The notes below the pieces were generated by a model. The model saw nothing but the letters and a program-made list of their open reading frames with translations, made no database searches and was not told the origin of the DNA. The position numbers and the translations under genes were made by a program. Positions 1-7,602 of a DNA stretch of 14,919 nt are shown piece after piece; position 1 is the stretch's first letter, and the number at the start of each line of letters is the position of its first letter. The DNA is from Clostridiaceae bacterium. Lineage in GTDB: Bacteria; Bacillota; Clostridia; Saccharofermentanales; DTU023. Location of the stretch: NCBI GenBank assembly GCA_012728535.1, contig JAAYEX010000220.1:1-14919 (forward strand). The letters are read 5' to 3'.

Positions 1-40
1 ATGCAGTAACTAACGATGACATTATAAGACAGTATATATT

Positions 41-68
41 TTGCTATATTTTAATATCATTGTATTGT
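41..68 (+). promoter_or_regulatory. weak candidate promoter upstream of rny
   Basis: TTGCTA at 41-46 and TATTGT at 63-68 are separated by 16 bases and resemble sigma-A -35 and -10 boxes. Transcription would then begin near base 75, leaving just enough leader for the Shine-Dalgarno at 87-95. The surrounding bases 1-78 are very AT-rich, so box-like matches are easy to find by chance. Nothing else is visible in this leader. Confidence 0.25.
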
Positions 69-86
69 AGTTTGATAATTGAATAT

Positions 87-95
87 GGAGGTGAT
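87..95 (+). promoter_or_regulatory. strong Shine-Dalgarno deciding the rny start
   Basis: Nine consecutive bases, GGAGGTGAT, match the complement of the 16S rRNA 3' end. The ATG at 85 and the TTG at 79 lie upstream of or inside this element, so it cannot serve them. With GGAGG ending at 91, the codon at optimal spacing (8 bases) is the in-frame ATT at 100. This is the main reason for placing the rny start there. Confidence 0.8.
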
Positions 96-99
96 TACC

Positions 100-1662
100 A
101 TTAACTGGCTAGAATTATTAGTCGGTCTTTTTATAGGTGCTATCCTCGCTATGCTTTTAACTAGAATGTATTTTATAAAAGGTCTGGATGAAAAGAGTAA
201 AAAGCTGGATGAGTCACGTAAGAAGACTGAAGAAGAAGCCTTAGAACTTATTGGTGAAGCTGTTAAGACAGGTGAAGATAAGAAGCGTGAGCTACTATTG
301 CTCGCGAAAGAAGAAGTTCACAAAACCCGTCTCGAACTAGAGAGAGATGTCCGCGAAAAGCGACAGGAAATCTCTCGAGAAAGGGCACGTCTGGAGCAGA
401 AGGAAGAACAGCTTGATCGACGGACACAAAGTCTGGAAGACCGAAGCCGTAATAATGATGACCGTGAAGAGCAGCTTAATGAGCGTGAAGAAGAGATTCA
501 AATGCTCGACGCCAGAAAGACTGCTGAACTTGAACGGATCGCCGGCTTAACTATCAGTGACGCACGTGAGCTGGTTCTCGAAGATGCTGAGAGAGAATAC
601 CGCCATGATATGGCTGTACTTTATCGCAGAATCGAAGAGGAAAGCAAGACAAAAGCAGATGATAGAGCAAAGGAAATTGTAGTTTCTTCAATCCAACGTT
701 ATGCCTCGGACTATGTCTCAGATGCCAGCGTTTCGGTTGTCGTTTTGCCCAATGAAGAAATGAAGGGTAGAATAATTGGCCGTGAAGGGCGCAATATCCG
801 TACTATCGAGCAGTTGACCGGCGTTGATCTGATCATCGATGACACTCCGGAAGCAGTGATAATTTCTTGCTTTGATCCTATAAGAAGAGAAGTTGCCCGC
901 ATTGCAATTGAAAAGCTCGTTCAGGACGGTAGAATTCATCCCTCCCGCATTGAGGAAATGATCGACAAAGCTCAGGCTGAGGTCAAAAACTCTATTGTTG
1001 AAGCGGGTGAGCAGGCTGTCTTTGAAACAGGTGTGATCGGACTGCCTCAGGAGATTATTAATACTTTGGGTAGACTACGCTATCGCACCAGTTACGGACA
1101 AAACGTCCTGCAGCATTCTATCGAAGTGTGTTTACTCACAGGGATGATGGCTGCTGAACTGGATCTCGATGTTGACGCAGCGAAACGTGCAGGTCTCCTG
1201 CATGATATCGGTAAGGCTGTTGACTTTGAAATGGAGGGTTCTCACGTTGAATTGGGTGTTGAACTGGCTAAACGGTACAAGCTTGATCCAATCACTATCA
1301 ACGGTATTGAGTCACATCACGGCGATAAAGAGCCTAATACACTAATCTCTTCTCTGGTTGGAGCCGCAGACGCGATTTCAGCTGCCAGACCCGGAGCACG
1401 CAGGGATAACGTCGAGAACTATATAAGACGTATTGAGAGATTAGAAGAGATTGCAAATTCAATGGAAGGCGTAGAAAATTCCTACGCAGTACAAGCCGGT
1501 CGTGAAATCAGAGTTATTGTCATGCCGGATAAAATGTCGGAGGAGGAAATGCCTCTCCGAGCTCACGAAATCAGCAAGCAGATTGAACAGGAACTTAGCT
1601 ATCCCGGTCAAATCAAAGTAAATCTTATTCGGGAAAGTCGTGTAGTTGATTATGCTAAATAA
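100..1662 (+). CDS. rny: Ribonuclease Y (membrane-anchored KH/HD endoribonuclease)
   Basis: RNase Y is a membrane-anchored endoribonuclease that starts mRNA decay in many Firmicutes. Numbered from the ATT at 100, the protein has 520 residues, the length I recall for B. subtilis RNase Y. It has an N-terminal membrane helix (about 4-25), a long charged coiled coil (about 30-200), a KH domain with GREG at 227-230, and an HD domain with the HD pair in LLHDIGK at 368-369 and SHHGD at 405-409. The catalytic pair falls at the B. subtilis numbers as I remember them, which supports this start. The frame is open upstream to a TTG at 79 and an ATG at 85, but neither has its own ribosome binding site; automatic annotation would probably choose one of them. 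The gene is followed by its own terminator. Identity is certain; the start is inferred. Confidence 0.97.
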   Translation: MNWLELLVGLFIGAILAMLLTRMYFIKGLDEKSKKLDESRKKTEEEALELIGEAVKTGEDKKRELLLLAKEEVHKTRLELERDVREKRQEISRERARLEQKEEQLDRRTQSLEDRSRNNDDREEQLNEREEEIQMLDARKTAELERIAGLTISDARELVLEDAEREYRHDMAVLYRRIEEESKTKADDRAKEIVVSSIQRYASDYVSDASVSVVVLPNEEMKGRIIGREGRNIRTIEQLTGVDLIIDDTPEAVIISCFDPIRREVARIAIEKLVQDGRIHPSRIEEMIDKAQAEVKNSIVEAGEQAVFETGVIGLPQEIINTLGRLRYRTSYGQNVLQHSIEVCLLTGMMAAELDLDVDAAKRAGLLHDIGKAVDFEMEGSHVELGVELAKRYKLDPITINGIESHHGDKEPNTLISSLVGAADAISAARPGARRDNVENYIRRIERLEEIANSMEGVENSYAVQAGREIRVIVMPDKMSEEEMPLRAHEISKQIEQELSYPGQIKVNLIRESRVVDYAK

Positions 1663-1669
1663 GTAAAAA

Positions 1670-1700
1670 ACTGTCTCCCATCGGGAGGCAGTTTTTTTTT
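1670..1700 (+). terminator. intrinsic terminator after rny
   Basis: ACTGTCTCCC (1670-1679) pairs with GGGAGGCAGT (1683-1692), giving a 10-bp stem with one G-U pair and a three-base ATC loop. A run of T follows through 1700, and A residues precede the stem, so it could also act on the opposite strand. It starts 8 bases after the rny stop codon. It suggests that the downstream genes need a promoter of their own or depend on readthrough. Confidence 0.93.
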
Positions 1701-1729
1701 ACATATTTTATGTTAATCTATTTCCATCT

Positions 1730-3610
1730 ATGAATAAGACCAGCAGACGAAAGTCTTTCAATATTAAAAACACAATCAAAGCCATTTTCACCTGTTGGCT
1801 ATGTCTTTTGATGCTTGCGCTTCCCTTGGCATGTCAGAGAGGGATTGATCCTGAGATCTTAGATCCTGATATTGATAGCGGTGAGCATATACTTCCATCG
1901 ATAATTCCGGGAACTGAAGAGCCCATTTCCAGCTTGCGTTTGCGTTATCATGACGAAGGTAATTTGAATCCGCTGAGAAAACACTCCTACAGCACTGCTG
2001 CTATCTTTACCTTAGTCTATGATTCTCTCTTTGCCTATGATGCTGCAGGTGTTTTGCACCCTGATCTCGCAGATTCAGCAGTTTTATCTGAAGATCAGCT
2101 GATCTGGACCATCAGTCTCAGAGATATTAATTTCCATTCCGGTGAAAAACTGACTTCCGCAGATGTAGAGGCATCCCTACGTTTTTGGCTAAACATTAAT
2201 CTCAATCATATTCCGGATATTTTAATTGAAGAGGAAATACCATCCTCTGAAGAGACAGGTCAAGAAATTGAAGAAGATCCCGACAATCCTCATATTCCGG
2301 AAGATACGGGTGAAGAGGATTTACCTTCAGGAATAGAAACAGAAGAAAGTACTAGTGAGCCTGTTCAGGAAACAATCGACGACGAATATAACTATTATAT
2401 TGATACTCCTGTTTTAGGAGAAGCGGCGCAAATTGAATTATATTCCGGTACTTTAGCTGTGAGTCTTGAGCGGGGTCTTTTGATTGAAGCAATCGGAAGA
2501 CCGAATGCGAATACATTGCAGATTAAGCTTCAAGAAGCTGGCCCCATACTGGATTTGCTGACTTTTCCCATTGTCCCTGCAGCTAATGTTGAAAGCAGCT
2601 CTTATCAGTTCATTCCCGGTACCGGTGAATATCAGATAAGTGAAAGAGACGATAATGGTCACCTTGTTTTAAGAAGACAGACAGCTGATGATGCTCAGAT
2701 TACAAAGATCATTGCCTATAACTGTGCCGGTGTAATAGAGGCACTTGAGCTATTTGAAGATGACAATCTCGACATACTCCTACTGGGAAGAGAAGAAGCT
2801 GCCCGCCTTCGGGAGCGCTCCAGAGTAAGGAGTCAGAATTACACGGATTCGGGTTATGTATCATTATATGTCCCGGATTCCGGTCTGAAAGCACAGCTGG
2901 AAACAGCTATATCTCAGATGAATCCCGATTATCTAAGTTCACCTTTTCCATATCTGCCTTATTACATTCGCTCAGGAGATTTCAGGCTCCTCGAGCAAAA
3001 TGATCTTGTAATAGAACCGAGCAATACATTTCCTACCACAGTTGTTAGCGACCCACAAACGGTTGCGCCGGATACCGACACTGAAAATACTGATGAAGAT
3101 AAGCCGGAAAATCTCCCCGAATACCGTGTTCTTATGCCGCGAGTTTATTATCCCTTAGGCTTACAAAGCCAGCTGGCATCACTCATTGCCCAAAGTGGAG
3201 CTAGGGCCGAATTTATAATGGTGAGGTCAAAAGACTACCGGCAGGAATTGCTTCTGAAAAAATATGATATTGCACTTTTGCTGGATGAAAGTGCTTCTTA
3301 TGGTGATCCCTATGATTACGCTCTAGGTTTACTCCGGCAAAATCTGATCAGCGATATTGACGTAACTAGTGGACAGCTAGCTATCCTTAAAGATGGCAGG
3401 TACAGACAGGCAGAGCTATCGGAAAGCAGCTCGGATAACGAAGCGAGTTATTTGCAGAATGTTAATGATCTTTTTGCAGATCTTCCTGTGATAGGACTTA
3501 GCGGTACATCTACATTACTATGGTATCGTGATGGCGTTGAAGGCACATTGAGCGGAACAGCTGAATTACCCTATGAGGGAATAGAGAGTATCAGAGTATG
3601 GCAGCCATAA
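1730..3610 (+). CDS. predicted solute-binding lipoprotein, ABC transporter family 5, with acidic inserts
   Basis: This is a 626-residue predicted exported protein. A basic N-terminus and a hydrophobic helix (about 13-34) end in LPLAC with Cys35 as the likely lipidated residue. The proline at -3 is not typical of a lipobox, so lipidation is probable rather than certain. Residues 68-155 resemble the N-lobe of family-5 (oligopeptide/nickel-type) binding proteins: a NPL motif, YDSLFAYD, a HPDLADS segment and a WTISLRDINFHSGEKLTSADV region. The C-terminal WYRDGVEG segment also fits the family. Two acidic low-complexity stretches, about 164-226 and 437-463, look like inserts. No ABC permease or ATPase lies nearby, so ligand and partner are unknown. 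There is no Shine-Dalgarno before the ATG. The last codons overlap the start of lspA by 13 bases. Family assignment is good; function is open. Confidence 0.8.
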   Translation: MNKTSRRKSFNIKNTIKAIFTCWLCLLMLALPLACQRGIDPEILDPDIDSGEHILPSIIPGTEEPISSLRLRYHDEGNLNPLRKHSYSTAAIFTLVYDSLFAYDAAGVLHPDLADSAVLSEDQLIWTISLRDINFHSGEKLTSADVEASLRFWLNINLNHIPDILIEEEIPSSEETGQEIEEDPDNPHIPEDTGEEDLPSGIETEESTSEPVQETIDDEYNYYIDTPVLGEAAQIELYSGTLAVSLERGLLIEAIGRPNANTLQIKLQEAGPILDLLTFPIVPAANVESSSYQFIPGTGEYQISERDDNGHLVLRRQTADDAQITKIIAYNCAGVIEALELFEDDNLDILLLGREEAARLRERSRVRSQNYTDSGYVSLYVPDSGLKAQLETAISQMNPDYLSSPFPYLPYYIRSGDFRLLEQNDLVIEPSNTFPTTVVSDPQTVAPDTDTENTDEDKPENLPEYRVLMPRVYYPLGLQSQLASLIAQSGARAEFIMVRSKDYRQELLLKKYDIALLLDESASYGDPYDYALGLLRQNLISDIDVTSGQLAILKDGRYRQAELSESSSDNEASYLQNVNDLFADLPVIGLSGTSTLLWYRDGVEGTLSGTAELPYEGIESIRVWQP

Positions 3611-4113
3611 TGGTAACAATCTTAATAACCTTGGATCAGCTGACAAAAGGGTTGGTAGAACGTCTTTTGTCCGGTGGAGAGTCTCTGATTGTAATACCCG
3701 GATTCTTTCAAATCAAAATGTCGCTGAATACCGGCGCTGCCTGGGGTTTCTTGTCCGACATGTCCTGGGGTATTCATGTTTTATCGCTCTTGTCTTTAAT
3801 CATGTCCTTCCTGCTCATTTATTGGCTGAAGGGGACAGAAGATAAGAAGGGACGTATTGTTTTAAGCCTCATTCTCGCCGGGAGTTTGGGCAATCTCATA
3901 GACCGTGTACGTATTGGTGCAGTAACCGATTTTCTAATGTTTAATTTCGGTTCATGGTATTTCCCCAGCTTTAACGTTGCCGATATGTGCATAACTATCG
4001 GTGCCGGTCTCCTGATTCTATTTGCACTGATCGATAAAAACTTTTTAAACAGTATTTTTCGACTCGAACATGAGATCGAACCGGTTGGAGTTGATAACGA
4101 TGCTACATCGTGA
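3598..4113 (+). CDS. lspA: Lipoprotein signal peptidase II
   Basis: LspA is an inner-membrane aspartyl protease that cleaves the signal peptide of lipoproteins after the lipobox cysteine has been diacylglycerated. The 171-residue protein has about four membrane helices and the family motifs: DQLTK at 13-17, NTGAAWG at 44-50, GNLIDR at 98-103, and the likely catalytic aspartates Asp111 (VTDF) and Asp129 (FNVAD). The ATG at 3598 places DQLTK at the usual distance from the N-terminus. An in-frame ATG at 3610, overlapping the upstream stop as TAATG, is an alternative that would remove four residues. Overlap with the upstream predicted lipoprotein gene suggests translational coupling between a substrate and its processing enzyme (inference). 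The rluD-type gene overlaps its 3' end. Confidence 0.96.
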   Translation: MAAIMVTILITLDQLTKGLVERLLSGGESLIVIPGFFQIKMSLNTGAAWGFLSDMSWGIHVLSLLSLIMSFLLIYWLKGTEDKKGRIVLSLILAGSLGNLIDRVRIGAVTDFLMFNFGSWYFPSFNVADMCITIGAGLLILFALIDKNFLNSIFRLEHEIEPVGVDNDATS

Positions 4114-5020
4114 GTTTACATTAACGCCTGAAGAAGCAGGAGAGAGGCTTGATCATTTTCTGGTCAAGATATTCCCTGATAAATCGCGTTCATTTTGGCA
4201 GAAAAATATCAAGAATGCGGCAGTGCTTGTTAATAATGATAGAGCTAAAAGCTCCCAAATCCTGGAAGCTTACGATTTGATCAGTATAAATATTATTGAG
4301 AACAAACTTGAGGAAATAGTTGAAGCTCCGCCCTTGCATGTTATTTATGAAGATCATGATCTGGCTGTGATAGAAAAAGCTGCCGGAGTTGTCACTCATT
4401 CAGCTCCGGGACACAGCTCGGGTACTTTGGCAGAGTCAGTGCAGAACTATTTCGGTAACAGCTTGTCAGATTTGGGGGACAACAACAGACGTGGCATTGT
4501 GCACCGCCTGGACAAGGATACGTCAGGTTTACTTCTAATAGCAAAGACTAACGAAGCACATAAAGGTCTGGCCGCCGCTTTTAAGGATCACGATGTTTTA
4601 CGTGAATATGAGGCTATTGTTCTAGGCATACCGGAAACCAGGGCAGGACTGATAGATGCAGCTTTAGCCAGGGACCCCCGCGATAGAAAGCGGATTTCCG
4701 TCCAGGCTGATGGCAAGGAAGCGAAAACCTACTTTGAAGTTCTGGCAAGTAATAATGAACTCTCACACTTACGTTTAAGACTCCAAACCGGACGTACTCA
4801 TCAGATCAGAGTACATCTTGCGATGATCGGCTGTCCGGTTTTGAATGATGAGAAATACGGCGGCAAACGTGTACGGGTTTTGGAAGAAGATGACATTCTC
4901 CTGCATGCCGTCAAATTGGCCTTTACTCATCCAATCAGTGGAGAAGAATTAAGTTTTTCCAGTGGGTTACCATTACGCTTTGAGAGGTTTTTACGAAAAA
5001 TATATATGAACCTTGGATAG
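4100..5020 (+). CDS. RluD-family pseudouridine synthase (S4 plus catalytic domain)
   Basis: This 306-residue protein belongs to the RluA/RluD family, which converts uridines in 23S rRNA (and sometimes tRNA) to pseudouridine. An S4 RNA-binding domain spans about residues 10-75 (GERLDHFL onward). The catalytic domain carries HRLDKDTSG with the nucleophilic Asp, followed by LLLIAK, and the TGRTHQIRVH motif further on. I chose ATG 4100 because GGAG at 4087-4090 lies 9 bases upstream; the longer frame from ATG 4070 has no ribosome binding site and would add ten residues of no family likeness. The gene overlaps lspA by 14 bases, a common Firmicutes pairing (lspA-ylyB). Which rRNA position it modifies cannot be told from sequence, so I give no symbol. 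Confidence 0.94.
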   Translation: MLHREFTLTPEEAGERLDHFLVKIFPDKSRSFWQKNIKNAAVLVNNDRAKSSQILEAYDLISINIIENKLEEIVEAPPLHVIYEDHDLAVIEKAAGVVTHSAPGHSSGTLAESVQNYFGNSLSDLGDNNRRGIVHRLDKDTSGLLLIAKTNEAHKGLAAAFKDHDVLREYEAIVLGIPETRAGLIDAALARDPRDRKRISVQADGKEAKTYFEVLASNNELSHLRLRLQTGRTHQIRVHLAMIGCPVLNDEKYGGKRVRVLEEDDILLHAVKLAFTHPISGEELSFSSGLPLRFERFLRKIYMNLG

Positions 5021-5087
5021 GGAAAAAATACTTAAGAAATCTGAAATAATTAGACACAGTCGCCTCAGCATGATGTATTCTTAATAT

Positions 5088-5816
5088 ATGACAGATAAGA
5101 AAAAACGCAGTTTATATTTAAGTATTCTGATGATTGTATTAGGGCTTGCGCTTGCAGCTTTTAGCCGCTCTTTAGTTGTGGGCAAAAGCAGCAGCAGCGA
5201 ACGGATCTCAATATATCAGGAGACGATTCTGGAATATGAAGCCTTACAGGCACAGAATCAACGCCTGATTGAGCAAAACGATTTGTTGGAATCCAAAAAA
5301 GATGTGCTTATCAGTAATCTGGAAGGTGACGAATCTTATGAAGAGATCATCAAAGAACGTGAATATTACGCTCTGATCTCGGGTATGGCTGCTGTCGAAG
5401 GCCCCGGAATCAGAGTGGTCCTCAATGACCGTATTGAATATGATCCTGCCAGAAACCCTATTGAATCGATAGTACATGACAAGACTGTCTTACATGTCAT
5501 AGATATACTTAAGGCCAACGGTGCGCAGGCTTTAGCCTTTAATAGCACAAGGCTTACAGCGGTTGCGCAGATTGGCTGTATCGGGCCTACCATACTCTGC
5601 TATAACAACCGGCAGATGCCTCCCTACGTGATTGAGGCTATCGGCCCGATGGAAGAGATGGCCAATGCCATTGCCGGTGACTCGTACTTAAGTCACATAA
5701 CATCCTCTGAAATCGGAATTCGTATGAGTATTAATATGATGGAAAATCTGGCTCTACCTTCATTTTCCAGAACCGGCGATTACCGGTCATTGATTACTTT
5801 ACTTGAAGCAAAATAA
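5088..5816 (+). CDS. DUF881 (YlxW/YlxX-like) membrane protein, first copy
   Basis: This 242-residue protein has a short basic N-terminus, one membrane helix (about 8-26), a predicted coiled coil (about 40-80) and a C-terminal DUF881 domain (about 84-235). Family marks include GPGIRVVLND, IVHDKTVLHVIDIL, NGAQALAFNSTRL, GPTILCYN and PYVIEAIGPME. The topology is probably one helix in the membrane with the coiled coil and DUF881 outside, as inferred for the family. DUF881 proteins have no established biochemical function; in other Firmicutes they cluster near cell-division genes. The start has no Shine-Dalgarno; TAGACA (5051-5056) and TATTCT (5076-5081), 19 bases apart, would place transcription close to the ATG, so a leaderless message is possible but speculative. 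A second, divergent DUF881 gene follows after 22 bases. Confidence 0.88.
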   Translation: MTDKKKRSLYLSILMIVLGLALAAFSRSLVVGKSSSSERISIYQETILEYEALQAQNQRLIEQNDLLESKKDVLISNLEGDESYEEIIKEREYYALISGMAAVEGPGIRVVLNDRIEYDPARNPIESIVHDKTVLHVIDILKANGAQALAFNSTRLTAVAQIGCIGPTILCYNNRQMPPYVIEAIGPMEEMANAIAGDSYLSHITSSEIGIRMSINMMENLALPSFSRTGDYRSLITLLEAK

Positions 5817-5838
5817 CCCTGTTAGGAGACTTGTGTTT

Positions 5839-6570
5839 ATGGATAAGAAAAAGTGGGCTCAAAGAGGTGGATTATTAGCTATTTGTATCTTGTTGGGTAT
5901 TGCCCTGGCTGTATTGATGAAAGGACAGAACACAAGCAGCCTGAGTGAACAGAATATGCAGGACCTGCAAAACAATGTCATTGAGTATCAACGCCGCAAT
6001 GAGGAGTTATCTAACCGCAATGCACAACTGCAGAATTATATAAGTGAACTGGAGTCAGATTTGACCGGAGAAGGTAATGAAGTCATTTCCCGACTGATCG
6101 ATGAAAGAGAAAGCTATGCAATCTTTGCAGGTATGAGATCAGCTGTTAACTCAGGTGTGGTGATCACGCTCAGCACCGTGCCCGGGCAAAAAATGAAAGA
6201 CAGCGTGCTGAGAGAGTTTGTTAACGAATTGTCCGCTTTAGGTGCACAGGCTATCTCGATCAATGATGAGCGGAAAGTTTCTACTACAGAAATCCGTGCC
6301 AGACAGGACTCTATCCTGATTAACAGCGTCGCCTTTGACCGCGAACATGATTTTGAAATAAAGGCTATTATGCGACCTGATGATCTTGAACAAAACGTAC
6401 TGCCATATCTCAAGACAGTCAGCGACTCGATCGCAGCTCAGCTTGGAGATGAGGCTCCTTCGGTGAGGATAGAAACTTCGGCAAATGTAGAGATTCCGGC
6501 CTTAAGAGAAGATAGGATTGCCTATCAGTACGATTTACTTAAACCGGTCCAGCAGAATACTGCCCCATAG
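5839..6570 (+). CDS. DUF881 (YlxW/YlxX-like) membrane protein, second copy
   Basis: This 243-residue paralog of the preceding gene has the same design: basic start (MDKKKW), one membrane helix (about 11-28), a coiled coil rich in Asn, Gln and Glu (about 35-75), then a DUF881 domain with SGVVITLS, LREFVNELSALGAQAISIND and FEIKAIMRPDDLE. It is more divergent than the first copy: the GPTILxN segment reads DSILINSVAF. I chose ATG 5839 because AGGAG at 5824-5828 lies 10 bases upstream and the membrane helix then falls at the same position as in the first copy. The frame is open back to 5803, inside the upstream gene, but that extension is not needed. The next gene begins directly at its stop codon. 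Function unknown. Confidence 0.86.
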   Translation: MDKKKWAQRGGLLAICILLGIALAVLMKGQNTSSLSEQNMQDLQNNVIEYQRRNEELSNRNAQLQNYISELESDLTGEGNEVISRLIDERESYAIFAGMRSAVNSGVVITLSTVPGQKMKDSVLREFVNELSALGAQAISINDERKVSTTEIRARQDSILINSVAFDREHDFEIKAIMRPDDLEQNVLPYLKTVSDSIAAQLGDEAPSVRIETSANVEIPALREDRIAYQYDLLKPVQQNTAP

Positions 6571-7602
6571 GTGGATAAAAGTTATACTGTAAATATGGAA
6601 AATAATAAAAGAATATTTGAAAAATATATCGAATTAGATAGTCCGGAGGAAGCTTTATCTTTACTGGGAGCCTGTAGCTGCCACGGTGATCTGGTAGAGC
6701 GGGCACTCTCAGTGGACTGTGATACCACAGCTGATGGCATGCTTGTCAGAGGTTCTGACAGAAGGAAAGTGGATGCAGCTATTCGTGTCTTTGAGCGTTT
6801 ACATGATTTGTGCCGTGACGGAACTCCGGTTACGGAGCAATTAGTACGTTATTTGCTTGATGCTGCACTGGACGACACTTTTTCTGAAGCTGAATTATTC
6901 ACTCCTGATTTGATTTGTGTTAACGCTAAGGGTAAACCTGTACTTAGTAAAACTACAGGGCAGAAGAAGTATATTGATGCCATTCGTCAACACGAACTGA
7001 CTTTTGCCATTGGTCCCGCCGGTACCGGTAAAACTTATCTGGCAGTTGCTATGGCAGTTAAAGCTTTCAGAAATCACGATGTATCACGTATAATTCTGAC
7101 TCGACCTGCAGTAGAGGCAGGGGAGAATTTGGGCTTTTTGCCGGGTGATCTGCAAAACAAGGTCGATCCCTATATGAGGCCCTTGTATGACTCTTTAAAT
7201 GATTTGATGGGTTTTGATCAATACCACAGACATCTGGAAAGGGGCGAAATTGAGGTATCTCCTCTGGCTTATATGCGGGGTCGTACCCTGGATGATGCTT
7301 TTATCATTTTGGATGAAGCTCAGAACTGCACCAGTGAACAGATGAAAATGTTTTTGACTCGCATTGGCTATAACGCCAGAGCTGTAGTAACCGGTGATAT
7401 AACCCAAATCGATCTGCCAAAAAGCACCCACTCCGGTCTGGCCAGTGCTGCAGACTTGCTCAAAGACGTTGAAGGAATAAAGAGTATAGAGCTGACAGAG
7501 CGGGATGTGGTCAGAAATCCGTTAGTACAGCGGATTATACGCGCCTATGAAAAAGCTGTAGCAAAGAGGAGTAAAAACCAACGCGAGGGTTATAAACGAT
7601 GA
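6571..7602 (+). CDS. phoH: PhoH-family ATPase
   Basis: PhoH-like proteins are cytoplasmic P-loop ATPases related to the helicase core, often found beside ybeY and linked to RNA metabolism; the exact role is unsettled. From GTG 6571 there are 343 residues. The C-terminal PhoH domain has Walker A GPAGTGKT at 148-155, the LTRPAVEAGENLGFLPGD stretch at about 176-193 and Walker B IILDEAQN at 245-252, followed by TGDITQIDLP. The N-terminal 115 residues are the usual less conserved region. The GTG directly abuts the upstream TAG. An alternative ATG at 6595 would give 335 residues; AGGTGG at 6569-6574 lies too far from that ATG and overlaps the GTG, so neither start has a good ribosome binding site. 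The 3' end overlaps pgpH by 4 bases (ATGA). Confidence 0.95.
   Translation: MDKSYTVNMENNKRIFEKYIELDSPEEALSLLGACSCHGDLVERALSVDCDTTADGMLVRGSDRRKVDAAIRVFERLHDLCRDGTPVTEQLVRYLLDAALDDTFSEAELFTPDLICVNAKGKPVLSKTTGQKKYIDAIRQHELTFAIGPAGTGKTYLAVAMAVKAFRNHDVSRIILTRPAVEAGENLGFLPGDLQNKVDPYMRPLYDSLNDLMGFDQYHRHLERGEIEVSPLAYMRGRTLDDAFIILDEAQNCTSEQMKMFLTRIGYNARAVVTGDITQIDLPKSTHSGLASAADLLKDVEGIKSIELTERDVVRNPLVQRIIRAYEKAVAKRSKNQREGYKR

Noticed and set aside
1..9. ATG-CAG-TAA at the window edge as the tail of an upstream gene
   Set aside because: Only three codons are visible and all frames close quickly in AT-rich sequence; nothing supports a coding call.
4070..4099. Longer start for the RluD-type gene
   Set aside because: No ribosome binding site before 4070, no family likeness in the added ten residues, and GGAG is well placed for the ATG at 4100.
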